7,931 nt of DNA from CAZPAN01 sp964581165 (GTDB lineage: Bacteria; Actinomycetota; Coriobacteriia; Coriobacteriales; CADBOM01): contig CAZOMM010000069.1 in assembly GCA_964581165.1 (NCBI GenBank), forward strand, positions 1-7,931. Direction: 5' to 3'. This document shows, piece by piece, positions 1 through 5,455 of this stretch. The notes below the pieces were generated by a model that searched no databases, had not been told where the DNA came from, and saw only the letters and a list, made by a program, of their open reading frames with translations. The translations under genes were made by a program, and so were the position numbers. Each line of letters begins with the position of its first letter. Within the stretch, counting starts at the first letter, position 1.

Positions 1-59
1 TCAATACCATGTTTGATTTTGTTCGAAGCGCTTTTGGTTGGGTCGTACTCAAATATCAT
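1..59 (-). CDS. brnT: BrnT-family toxin (DUF497), N-terminal fragment cut by window edge
   Basis: Reading the minus strand from the ATG at 59-57 gives 19 open codons to the window edge: MIFEYDPTKSASNKIKHGI. This matches the characteristic opening of BrnT toxins, (M)xFEWDxxKxxxNxxKHGIxF, with F3, E4, D6, K9, N13, K16, H17 and G18 in the expected places. BrnT proteins are small (about 90 residues) RNase-fold toxins, normally followed by a DNA-binding BrnA antitoxin that neutralises the toxin and represses the promoter. A GGAAG ribosome site lies at 67-63, only 3 nt from the ATG, and a good promoter sits upstream. The rest of brnT and any brnA lie left of the window, so neither intactness nor the antitoxin can be judged. 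The call rests on 19 residues, but they cover the family's signature N terminus. Confidence 0.72.
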   Translation of the reverse strand, partial: MIFEYDPTKSASNKIKHGI

Positions 60-132
60 TAACTTCCAATTTATACACACAGTATATATACGTTATATAA
101 GTAGGATACTACATATCAAAAATTGTACGACC
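41..132. repeat. Perfect 8-bp inverted repeat flanking the brnT promoter
   Basis: GGTCGTAC at 41-48 (inside the brnT start) is matched by its exact complement GTACGACC at 125-132, just upstream of the -35. The 76-bp spacer contains the promoter and ribosome site. Paired operators around a promoter would allow looping repression, but an 8-bp match over this distance can also be chance. Confidence 0.3.
92..119 (-). promoter_or_regulatory. Predicted sigma-70-type promoter for brnT
   Basis: On the minus strand, TTGATA (119-114) and TATAAC (97-92) are separated by 16 bp; each matches the consensus in five of six positions. Transcription would start about 25 bases before the brnT ATG. The spacer holds a short inverted repeat GTAG-gata-CTAC (101-112), and the -10 lies beside an imperfect palindrome of TATATA units. 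Both are plausible places for BrnA-type autorepression, which is known for the family but not demonstrable here. Confidence 0.55.
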
Positions 133-281
133 TGACTTTCGCTGTAGTTTTCAGGTTTGGTTTTAAATGCAAGCGCTTTCACGCAAATAAAAGCGTATTT
201 TGTGGAGCGGGGAGTGTAAGCGTTAACTGCCCTGGTCTAGCGTGGTTTCCGCGCCTATCTAAAGATCGCGTCAATGGTGAG

Positions 282-456
282 TTTAAATCCTATTTAGATT
301 TTGTTTAGGTGGATTTTGAGCAGGGTTAATTATTTGTTGGTTTGTATTTGGACTTGGTTTAGATCCTGTTTAGATTTGCGTTGAGTTTTGTTTAGAAGAG
401 GGATAGATCCGGGTTAGAAAAGGCTTGAATTGCATTTGGCTCATGTTTAGGAAAAA
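282..456. repeat. Array of about sixteen degenerate 11-bp units, consensus TTTAGATnnnG
   Basis: Unit starts fall at 282, 293, 304, 315, 326, 337, 348, 358, 369, 380, 391, 402, 413, 424, 435 and 446: every step is 11 bp except one of 10. The best units are TTTAGATTTTG (293), TTTAGATCCTG (358), TTTAGATTTGC (369) and TTTAGAAGAGG (391). Weaker ones keep the T-rich start and a purine at position 4, for example TTTGAGCAGGG (315) and GATAGATCCGG (402). Looser copies continue at 470, 480 and 503, the last touching the predicted -35 of the M23 gene. Direct repeats at 11-bp spacing are how OmpR-family and SARP-type regulators commonly bind. Phased T-tracts could also bend DNA. The function is inferred; the periodicity is visible. 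Confidence 0.75.
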
Positions 457-499
457 GCCAGGTCAGGGGTTGAATTTGCTTTGAAACTGTGGGGGTTGG

Positions 500-528
500 T
501 TGTTTAGAAAGTTATGAAACCATATTAG
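500..528 (+). promoter_or_regulatory. Possible activator-dependent promoter of the M23 gene
   Basis: TTGTTT (500-505) and TATTAG (523-528) are 17 bp apart. Both hexamers are poor matches (three and four of six), as expected for a promoter needing an activator. A TTTAGA unit (503-508) overlaps the -35 and the 11-bp array lies just upstream. Confidence 0.3.
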
Positions 529-542
529 AGCCGGCGAATGAG

Positions 543-548
543 AGGAGG
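543..548 (+). promoter_or_regulatory. Strong Shine-Dalgarno site fixing the ATG at 554
   Basis: A perfect AGGAGG ends 5 nt before the ATG at 554. It sits inside a short overlapping frame that begins with the ATG at 538. That ATG has no comparable site, so 554 is preferred. Confidence 0.7.
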
Positions 549-553
549 CAAAG

Positions 554-1795
554 ATGAGATTGAAGCCAACGGGTGTAAAAGTGACAAGGTTGGCGACGAG
601 CTGTTCTCTGGCGCATCCGAACGAATCCAAATACCATCCCATGGCAATCGAAGAAAAAGACGCAAGACAATGGAAGTCGGACGTTGTATGTCCCGTTCTT
701 TTAGACAAGTCCCACGAACCCATATTGCTAAATCCTAAAAGCAAGGGAGTAAATCTAAAAGTGAGCCGACGGGAAACAACCGATGTCACAACACCCGTGC
801 TGCAAACAATTTCAAAACCGCTGATAACTATACTCCTCTCCTTCGCTTTTATGCTCATAAATGTCACAAATGTTTATGCGGCAAACATTTGGAACAATCC
901 AGACGTGATTCTGGCTTTTGGCGATACATATGTTTCGGAATTAGGCAACAATTCGCGCCATAGTGGGATGGATGTGTCGTTGCAGACCGGAACATCTATT
1001 ACTGCACCAAAAAGCGGGACTATTTCTTTTGCTGGCTCGGTCCCCTCTTCAGAAATTCCAGGATCTCCAACAACCTTGGCGGTGACAATTGACATTGGGG
1101 ACGATAAAAAGATAAGCGTAATGCCTCTTGAATCAATTGCGGTCAAAGAAGGCGATAGTGTTTCTGTAGGAGACAGTCTAGGCCTTTTGGCTGCAACTGG
1201 AGATAAATCAAGTTCAGCAGTTCATCTCCATGTGAGTTTAAGAGAAGGTTCTACCTATGTTGACCCTTCCGTTTTGTTTACAGGCATTACTAATACAGAC
1301 ATCAGCAATGCCCAGTCTTCAGAAAACAATGCTGTGACCCAGACTTCTGCTGCCAACGATACGGCTTCTGTTCAAACATCAAGCGAGATTGCTGAAGCTT
1401 GGGATACAGCCGAGTCAATCTGGGGTTCTGCTGCGCAGAGCAGTTTTTCGTTGGAGACAGAAGAAAGTATAGACGCATCGCAGGAAGCACAGCTTGGAAC
1501 AATAAGCTCTGGTGATCTAATTGCCACAGGTGTCTCTGGCTTGATTTTGCAGAATAACGAAGACAGTGATTCTTTAATGGAAGGCGAATCTGCCTTGCTG
1601 CCTAGTGCTTTACTGTCTGGCATTACTTCTACTTTGGGTGATATTGGCTATTCAGGTGCTGCAGTTCTTGCATTAGCAGGATGTGCAATTGCTCTATATC
1701 AACTTTTGGGGTCAGGACGCAAAGATAGACGATTAGGTATCAGGATTCGCTCAACAGAAGATAATGTCCTCCCGTGGTTTTTAGTGGAACGCTAA
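554..1795 (+). CDS. Membrane-anchored M23/LytM-like peptidase-domain protein, probably catalytically impaired
   Basis: This 413-residue protein has four parts. Residues 1-88 form a polar N-terminal stretch without recognised domain. A hydrophobic segment (about 89-109) ends in VYA|AN, a good signal-peptidase site. An M23 domain (about 118-242) follows, then a Ser/Thr/Glu-rich linker (about 245-360). A C-terminal transmembrane helix (about 368-386) is followed by RKDRR. The M23 zinc ligands are present: H136 and D140 in HSGMD, and H226 in HLH (224-226). The central motif, normally Tyr-x-His-Leu, reads VMPL, so the catalytic histidine is P191. That suggests a cell-wall-binding or regulatory role, as in degenerate LytM factors, rather than hydrolysis. 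The start at 554 has a perfect AGGAGG. A GTG at 761, with AGGGAG upstream, would give a more ordinary signal peptide and 344 residues, so the first 69 residues are uncertain. There is no LPxTG sorting motif. The gene ends 84 bp before rpsF and may share transcription with it. Confidence 0.8.
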   Translation: MRLKPTGVKVTRLATSCSLAHPNESKYHPMAIEEKDARQWKSDVVCPVLLDKSHEPILLNPKSKGVNLKVSRRETTDVTTPVLQTISKPLITILLSFAFMLINVTNVYAANIWNNPDVILAFGDTYVSELGNNSRHSGMDVSLQTGTSITAPKSGTISFAGSVPSSEIPGSPTTLAVTIDIGDDKKISVMPLESIAVKEGDSVSVGDSLGLLAATGDKSSSAVHLHVSLREGSTYVDPSVLFTGITNTDISNAQSSENNAVTQTSAANDTASVQTSSEIAEAWDTAESIWGSAAQSSFSLETEESIDASQEAQLGTISSGDLIATGVSGLILQNNEDSDSLMEGESALLPSALLSGITSTLGDIGYSGAAVLALAGCAIALYQLLGSGRKDRRLGIRIRSTEDNVLPWFLVER

Positions 1796-1808
1796 TTTGG
1801 AGGTGGTG

Positions 1809-1872
1809 GTAGCCTTTACGGGCTACTTTCCTGCCCTAGTGATGGAGCTAGGGCCGTTTAGTCCAGAGGAGG
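1809..1872 (+). promoter_or_regulatory. rpsF leader resembling the S6:S18-binding RNA motif, with an alternative hairpin
   Basis: Two stacked stems can form just before rpsF: an outer stem GGGCTA (1820-1825) with TAGTCC (1859-1864), and an inner stem GCCCTAG (1833-1839) with CTAGGGC (1848-1854) around an 8-nt loop. The 3' side between them contains CCG (1854-1856), the hallmark of the known S6:S18-binding leader in rpsF mRNAs, which mimics the 16S rRNA site of that protein pair. The outer stem ends right beside the ribosome site AGGAGG (1867-1872), so binding could block rpsF translation. A competing hairpin GTAGCC (1809-1814) with GGCTAC (1821-1826) uses the same bases as the outer stem, making the two mutually exclusive. 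It is followed by TTTCCT and could also be a weak terminator. The fold was drawn by hand. Confidence 0.6.
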
Positions 1873-1879
1873 TGAACAT

Positions 1880-2176
1880 ATGAGGGCATATGAGTTGTTG
1901 TATTTTGTCAGCCCTACTTTAGACGAGGACGAGCGTGCTGCAGTCACTGCTAGGGTGTCCGAAATAATCACTATTAATGCGGGATCTATTGAATCGGTTG
2001 ACGAGTGGGGCAAGCGCAAGCTGGCCTATGAGGTCCAGGATCTTAACGAGGGCGAGTATCTTCTCGTAAATTTCCAAGCGAATCCAGAGTCTATCTCCGA
2101 GATTGACAGGCTGCTACGTATCAACGATCGAGTTATTCGTTACATGATTGTTGGCCGCGAAGCTGACAACAATTAA
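1880..2176 (+). CDS. rpsF: 30S ribosomal protein S6
   Basis: This 98-residue protein opens with MRAYELLYFVSPTLDEDE and has the compact alpha/beta S6 fold; family length is usually 95-135. EWGKRKLAYEV (about 42-52) and EGEYLLVNF (about 57-65) are conserved S6 stretches, ending with RLLRINDRVIRYMIV. S6 binds 16S rRNA as a heterodimer with S18, encoded two genes downstream, in the platform of the small subunit. AGGAGG lies 7 nt before the ATG. It heads the rpsF-ssb-rpsR-rplI operon and its leader looks built for feedback by the S6:S18 pair. No convincing promoter of its own was found in the 84-bp gap, so transcription may begin inside or before the upstream gene. Confidence 0.97.
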   Translation: MRAYELLYFVSPTLDEDERAAVTARVSEIITINAGSIESVDEWGKRKLAYEVQDLNEGEYLLVNFQANPESISEIDRLLRINDRVIRYMIVGREADNN

Positions 2177-2243
2177 GACAGGCAATGTACGATCAAGATC
2201 GCTAACGAGTAGACAGAACTATTTGGAGAAAGCAGGATAAATA

Positions 2244-2666
2244 ATGAGCATCAATAGGGTTGTGATCAGTGGAAACCTTACTCGCGATCCAGAACTTCGT
2301 TCTACTTCTAGTGGAACATCTGTACTAGGCTTTGGTGTTGCAGTAAACGATCGCAGGCGTAATCCTCAAACTGGGGATTGGGAGGATTATCCAAACTTTG
2401 TGGACTGCACCATGTTTGGTGCACGTGCCGAAGGGATATCCAGATACCTCACAAAGGGAACCAAGGTTGCAATCGAGGGAAAGCTTCGTTGGAGCCAGTG
2501 GGAGCGAGATGGTCAAAAGCGCTCAAAGCTAGAGGTAATTGTGGACGAGATAGAGTTCATGAGTTACCGCAGCTCCAATACAGAGCCGCAGGCTCCGTTG
2601 CAGCGCGAGAGCCAAATACCTGCAGCTCCAGACCTCTCTGTTTATGACGAAGAGATCCCCTTTTAG
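2244..2666 (+). CDS. ssb: Single-stranded DNA-binding protein
   Basis: This 140-residue SSB has one OB-fold domain (about 1-107): MSINRVVISGNLTRDPELR, then FGVAVNDR, then the NFVDCTMFGARAEGISRYLTKG region and VAIEGKLRWSQWE. A short linker follows (about 108-133), and the acidic tip DEEIPF closes the protein. That tip is the docking peptide through which SSB recruits replication and repair proteins. SSB coats single-stranded DNA at forks, normally as a tetramer. The protein is on the short side because the linker is brief; nothing is missing. AGGA (2234-2237) sits 6 nt before the ATG. The gene lies 67 bp after rpsF and 71 bp before rpsR, the usual place for the primary SSB. Confidence 0.97.
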   Translation: MSINRVVISGNLTRDPELRSTSSGTSVLGFGVAVNDRRRNPQTGDWEDYPNFVDCTMFGARAEGISRYLTKGTKVAIEGKLRWSQWERDGQKRSKLEVIVDEIEFMSYRSSNTEPQAPLQRESQIPAAPDLSVYDEEIPF

Positions 2667-2699
2667 CCCTGCTTGATACTTTAAGAACCAAAAACAAAA

Positions 2700-2734
2700 C
2701 CACAAAATGCTTATCGATGTATTGTGGAGGAGGG
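2700..2734 (+). promoter_or_regulatory. rpsR ribosome site, partly inside an inverted repeat; decides the GTG start
   Basis: GGAGGAGGG at 2726-2734 is a very strong Shine-Dalgarno run placed 3 nt before the GTG at 2738. It lies inside the longer reading frame that begins with the ATG at 2717, so that ATG is rejected. CCACAA (2700-2705) can pair with TTGTGG (2722-2727), covering the first two bases of the site. The stem is weak, and control of rpsR by it is only a possibility. Confidence 0.5.
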
Positions 2735-2737
2735 AAA

Positions 2738-3001
2738 GTGTCAGACTATAACCGTCAACCCAGGCGCAAATACTGCCAGTTTTGCAAGGCAGATGCTCCT
2801 GCGATTGACTATAAAGATGTCAACGTGTTACGCAAGTTCATGACCGACCGTGGCAAGATTAAGCCTCGCAGAGTTACCGGAACATGCAAACAGCATCAGC
2901 ACGACCTTGCTAACGCGGTCAAACGTGCTCGCTTTATGGCCTTGGTACCCTATGCGGTACCAGTGGTTAATGGGCGCGGAGATCGCAAGAGACGCTCGTA
3001 G
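2738..3001 (+). CDS. rpsR: 30S ribosomal protein S18, zinc-binding (C+) form
   Basis: This 87-residue S18 starts at GTG with SDYNRQPRRKYCQFC. It keeps a full set of zinc ligands: C13 and C16 (CQFC), C50 and H53 (CKQH). It is therefore the C+ type rather than the zinc-independent C- paralogue that some Actinomycetota carry for zinc starvation. The core RKFMTDRGKIKPRRVTG and the helix KRARFMALVPY are typical. S18 pairs with S6 on the small-subunit platform, and the pair may bind the rpsF leader of this operon. The start is fixed by the GGAGGAGGG site 3 nt upstream. rplI follows after 26 bp. Confidence 0.96.
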   Translation: MSDYNRQPRRKYCQFCKADAPAIDYKDVNVLRKFMTDRGKIKPRRVTGTCKQHQHDLANAVKRARFMALVPYAVPVVNGRGDRKRRS

Positions 3002-3027
3002 ATTAGTTCAGCTCAAGGAGAACAATT

Positions 3028-3591
3028 ATGAAAGTAATTCTTTTGCAGGAGCTGAAGGGCAAGGGAGGCGAGGGCGACGTAATCGACGTAGCCCAAGGCT
3101 TCGCAGACAATTATCTGCTGCCCCAGGGGATTGCCATTAAGGCCACCAAGGGTAATCTCAAGCAGCTCGAGCAGCGTATGCATAACATTAAAAAGCGCGA
3201 GGCCTCACGTCTTGAAACTGCAGATGATGTTCAAAAGGCCCTCGATGGTCAGACATTAACTATCGCAGCCAAGGTTGGCGAGGACGGTCAGCTTTTTGGA
3301 TCGATTACCTCAGCTATTATTGCCGAGGCAATTAAAGACCAGCTAAACATTGAGATTGATCGTAAAAAGGTGGATGTTCGTAAGCCCATTAAAACAGCTG
3401 GTGATCATTCAGCCACCGTTTCGATTTATCGTGATGTGAAGGCAGAGCTTGTCATTTCGGTTAAGAGCGAAGAGATGCTTGCAGCTGAGCTTGCTGCCGA
3501 AAAAGAAGAAGCCGATAAAGCTGATGAAGCTGACGAAGCGGCTGCAACTGCTGAAGCGGCCACAACTGATGAAGCAGCAACAGAAGACTAG
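3028..3591 (+). CDS. rplI: 50S ribosomal protein L9 with acidic Ala/Glu tail
   Basis: This 187-residue L9 has the N-terminal rRNA-binding domain (MKVILLQELKGKGGEGDVIDV and GFADNYLLPQGIA, about 1-40), the long connecting helix (about 41-75) and the C-terminal domain (about 80-147, with GQLFGSITS and RKPIKTAGDHSATVSIY). L9 sits at the base of the L1 stalk. The family is usually about 148 residues. Here about 40 extra residues (148-187), almost only Ala, Glu, Asp, Lys and Thr, follow; the DNA beneath shows GCTGATGAAGC-like repeats that could expand or shrink by slippage. The tail is likely disordered. AAGGAG lies 7 nt before the ATG. This is the last gene of the operon, followed by a terminator region. 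Confidence 0.96.
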   Translation: MKVILLQELKGKGGEGDVIDVAQGFADNYLLPQGIAIKATKGNLKQLEQRMHNIKKREASRLETADDVQKALDGQTLTIAAKVGEDGQLFGSITSAIIAEAIKDQLNIEIDRKKVDVRKPIKTAGDHSATVSIYRDVKAELVISVKSEEMLAAELAAEKEEADKADEADEAAATAEAATTDEAATED

Positions 3592-3610
3592 CCTTTGAAA
3601 ACTCTCCTAG

Positions 3611-3744
3611 GTTAAACCATCGTTGACGTGAGGTTAATGCTTCTGCACACGCACCTAGTGTGCTGACATTGGTGTCTTTAACCTTAGCTGCGAGTCCGCT
3701 GTATATTGCGTACACTCACCTAGGAATCGTCAACCTTGGCTAAC
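3611..3744 (+). ncRNA. Candidate structured RNA or 3'-UTR element, multi-branched
   Basis: Nested complementary arms suggest a branched fold just after rplI. The closing stem uses GTTA (3611-3614), CCA (3617-3619) and GTTGACG (3622-3628), pairing with CGTCAAC (3728-3734), TGG (3737-3739) and TAAC (3741-3744). Branch one is AGGTTAA (3631-3637) with TTAACCT (3678-3684), enclosing GCACAC (3645-3650) with GTGTGC (3658-3663). Branch two is weaker: GAG/CTC (3692-3694/3715-3717) and TGTA/TACA (3700-3703/3711-3714). CCTAG occurs three times (3606, 3654, 3719). It matches no RNA family I recognise. No clear promoter precedes it, so it may be the 3' end of the operon transcript. Confidence 0.4.
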
Positions 3745-3758
3745 ATAGAGAAAACTTA

Positions 3759-3819
3759 AAACCCGCTTTTCTACAAGGGACATTTGAGTTGTTTCTTGTA
3801 GGATCGCGGGTTTATTTGT
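3759..3819. terminator. Bidirectional intrinsic terminator between rplI and dnaB
   Basis: AAACCCGC (3759-3766) pairs with GCGGGTTT (3806-3813), and inside it CTACAAG (3771-3777) pairs with CTTGTAG (3795-3801). T-rich sequence follows on the plus strand (TTTATTTG). On the minus strand the stem is followed by TTTTAAGTTTTC. It therefore suits termination of both the rplI operon and the convergent dnaB transcript. Confidence 0.65.
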
Positions 3820-3902
3820 GGGCTATAGGCCCCTTTTTGGCTATAGCACTTATTTGTAAGAGCTATAGCTGTCTTTGGTAGGACTGTGGATTATTTGTAA
3901 GG
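3799..3902. repeat. Degenerate direct repeats of about 40 bp carrying TTATTTGT and GCTATAG
   Basis: TTATTTGT recurs at 3812, 3850 and 3891 (steps of 38 and 41 bp). GCTATAG recurs at 3822, 3840 and 3862, and the third TTATTTGT copy is followed by the similar GGCTTCAG. The stretch at 3799-3819 (GTAGGATCGCGGGTTTATTT) reappears in altered form at 3879-3898, 79-80 bp on. The first copy overlaps the 3' arm of the terminator, as if that arm had been duplicated and then decayed. No coding or mobile-element sequence is seen. Confidence 0.55.
3820..3838 (+). terminator. Second small terminator-like hairpin
   Basis: GGGC (3820-3823) and GCCC (3829-3832) close a 5-nt loop, followed by C and five Ts (3834-3838). 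The short stem makes it a weak backup for the larger hairpin just upstream. Confidence 0.35.
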
Positions 3903-3939
3903 CTTCAGTGCTTTGGGGCCGACAAGTGCTTTGCTTTTA

Positions 3940-3987
3940 CTTGCCAGCTTGCCAGCTTGCCAGCTTGCCAGCTTGCCAGCTTGCCAG
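3940..3987. repeat. Six exact tandem copies of the 8-bp unit CTTGCCAG
   Basis: Six perfect copies span exactly 48 bp, ending 10 bp beyond the dnaB stop codon (3998-4000), in dnaB's 3' untranslated region. On the dnaB strand the unit reads CTGGCAAG. Perfect identity implies recent or ongoing slippage. The unit is not a multiple of three, but it lies outside any believable gene, so copy number changes would not shift a frame. Confidence 0.95.
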
Positions 3988-3997
3988 TTCTGCCTCT

Positions 3998-5395
3998 CTA
4001 TTCGTCGGGGCCTCTATAGAGTTCGTCAAAGCGAGTGAACTCCCCGTTGTATGCAAGCTCTGCCACGCCTGTTGGACCGTTCCGGTGTTTTTCGATGATG
4101 ATTCTTGCAACCCCTGCATCTGGGCGACTAGCTTTTTCTGCCTCTTCTTCATTCATGGATCTATCTATAAACATGACAACGTCGGCATCTTGCTCAATGG
4201 ATCCAGACTCTCTTAGATCCGAAAGCTGTGGGCGCTTGCTTTCGCGACTTTCAACACTTCTGCTTAGCTGAGACAGGGCAACAATAGGGACATTGAGTTC
4301 TTTTGCGAGCACCTTAAGACCACGAGAAAATTCGGCCACTTCCAAATGCCTGTCTCTATATCCTCCATGAGATTCCATTAATTGCAGATAGTCAACAATT
4401 ATCAGACCTTCTTCAACACCATGAAGCTGACGACGAGCTTTGGCCCTAAGCTCCATGATTGATAAGGCCGAAGAATCATCAATAGAAAAATTAAGCTTTC
4501 CCAAGGTGGAGCAAGCTCTTACCAATTGTTGCCAGTCGGCTGCTGTTAGGCCGGCACTTCTCATTTTTTTGAGTCCCACCCGAGCCTCGGTGCACATGAT
4601 TCTCTCGATAAGCTGCTGCGAAGGCATTTCTAGGGAGAAGAATGCAACGGCTGTCCCCTGCTTAGCAGCGTTGATTCCAACATTAAGAGCAAAGGATGTC
4701 TTACCTACACCAGGCCTGGCTGCAAGAACAAGCAAATCTCCGCCACGCATACCAGAAAGTATCCGATCGATGCTCTCAAAACCAGTAGGTACACCTTGGA
4801 TGCGTCTTTTGTCTTTAGCAAGCTCATTCATTCTTGCTAAAGATTCTTTCATCAGATCTGAGATGAGCCTAAAGGAGGAAGAGACCTCCTTGTCGGTGAC
4901 ATTAAAGATGAGCTTTTCTGCTTCTTCGACTATTCCCTCAGAATCTTGTGGAGCATCGTATCCCAGAGCGCTTATTCTTGTGGCAGCTTGTATTAGCTCT
5001 CTGCGCAACCTGTGTTCATTGATGATTTTGGCATGGTAGCGCCAGTTTGCTAAGGCAAAGGAGTTATTGGCAATCTCTATGATGTAAGCCTTTCCTCCCA
5101 CAGACTCAAGCTCTCCATTTGATTCAAGCTTGGCTGCAACGCTCAGCTGGTCTACAGGCGAGCCAACAGAATGTATTTGATAAATGGCTTCATATATCTT
5201 TTGATGCGAAGGCCTGTAAAAGGAGTCAGTACTTACGGTTAGAAAAGCTTCGTCTAAGACCTCGGGATCAAGAATCATCGCGGCCAAGACTGCCTTTTCT
5301 GCCTCTATATTTTGGGGAATTATCCTATCTCGGTAGCTATCGATGTTGCTTTGGGAAGATGTTTTATATGCTACTGCACTAGCCCCGTAAGCCAT
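3998..5395 (-). CDS. dnaB: Replicative DNA helicase DnaB
   Basis: This 465-residue helicase has the family's usual length. The N-terminal DnaG-interaction domain (about 22-130) contains IIPQNIEAEKAVLAAMI. A linker region (about 150-195) precedes the RecA-like motor (about 200-460). Walker A is ARPGVGKTS (226-234, K232), Walker B is LIIVDYLQL (331-339), LSQLSR lies at 374-379, DLRESGSIEQDADV at 393-406, and EKHRNGPTG (435-443) holds the conserved basic residues near the subunit interface. The hexamer unwinds DNA at the fork and recruits primase. No intein interrupts it, although inteins are frequent in this gene. The start has only a weak AAAGG site (plus strand 5406-5410) 10 nt upstream. The gene converges on rpsF-ssb-rpsR-rplI instead of following rplI in the same direction, as it does in many relatives, suggesting a local inversion. 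Confidence 0.97.
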   Translation of the reverse strand: MAYGASAVAYKTSSQSNIDSYRDRIIPQNIEAEKAVLAAMILDPEVLDEAFLTVSTDSFYRPSHQKIYEAIYQIHSVGSPVDQLSVAAKLESNGELESVGGKAYIIEIANNSFALANWRYHAKIINEHRLRRELIQAATRISALGYDAPQDSEGIVEEAEKLIFNVTDKEVSSSFRLISDLMKESLARMNELAKDKRRIQGVPTGFESIDRILSGMRGGDLLVLAARPGVGKTSFALNVGINAAKQGTAVAFFSLEMPSQQLIERIMCTEARVGLKKMRSAGLTAADWQQLVRACSTLGKLNFSIDDSSALSIMELRAKARRQLHGVEEGLIIVDYLQLMESHGGYRDRHLEVAEFSRGLKVLAKELNVPIVALSQLSRSVESRESKRPQLSDLRESGSIEQDADVVMFIDRSMNEEEAEKASRPDAGVARIIIEKHRNGPTGVAELAYNGEFTRFDELYRGPDE

Positions 5396-5455
5396 TTATT
5401 ACCAGCCTTTCGTTTTGGAACGGGGGCCATAATATCAAAATAAAGCAAGTAGATT

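Larger units (their letters stand above)
60..553. other. Gene-free divergent region between brnT and the M23 gene
   Basis: No believable gene is seen here. The left part (60-132) is AT-rich and holds the brnT promoter. In 133-281 I see nothing definite beyond a weak CGCTTT/AAAGCG inverted repeat near 174-199. From 282 onward the sequence is filled by the 11-bp-phased array, followed by a promoter candidate and the M23 gene's ribosome site. Confidence 0.6.

Noticed and set aside
123..308. 61-residue plus-strand open frame from a TTG
   Set aside because: No ribosome site, no recognisable protein character, and it overlaps the start of the 11-bp array.
463..867. 134-residue minus-strand open frame
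   Set aside because: It is antisense to the start of the well-supported M23 gene and has no family features.
2717..2737. ATG start for rpsR at 2717
   Set aside because: The strong ribosome site lies inside this extension, and S18 homology begins at the GTG at 2738.
3940..3987. CRISPR array
   Set aside because: Units are 8 bp and directly adjoining, with no spacers and no cas genes.
3875..4216. Open frames across the 8-bp repeat, both strands
   Set aside because: They arise because the 8-bp unit lacks stop codons. The translations are repeats of the unit plus antisense dnaB sequence.
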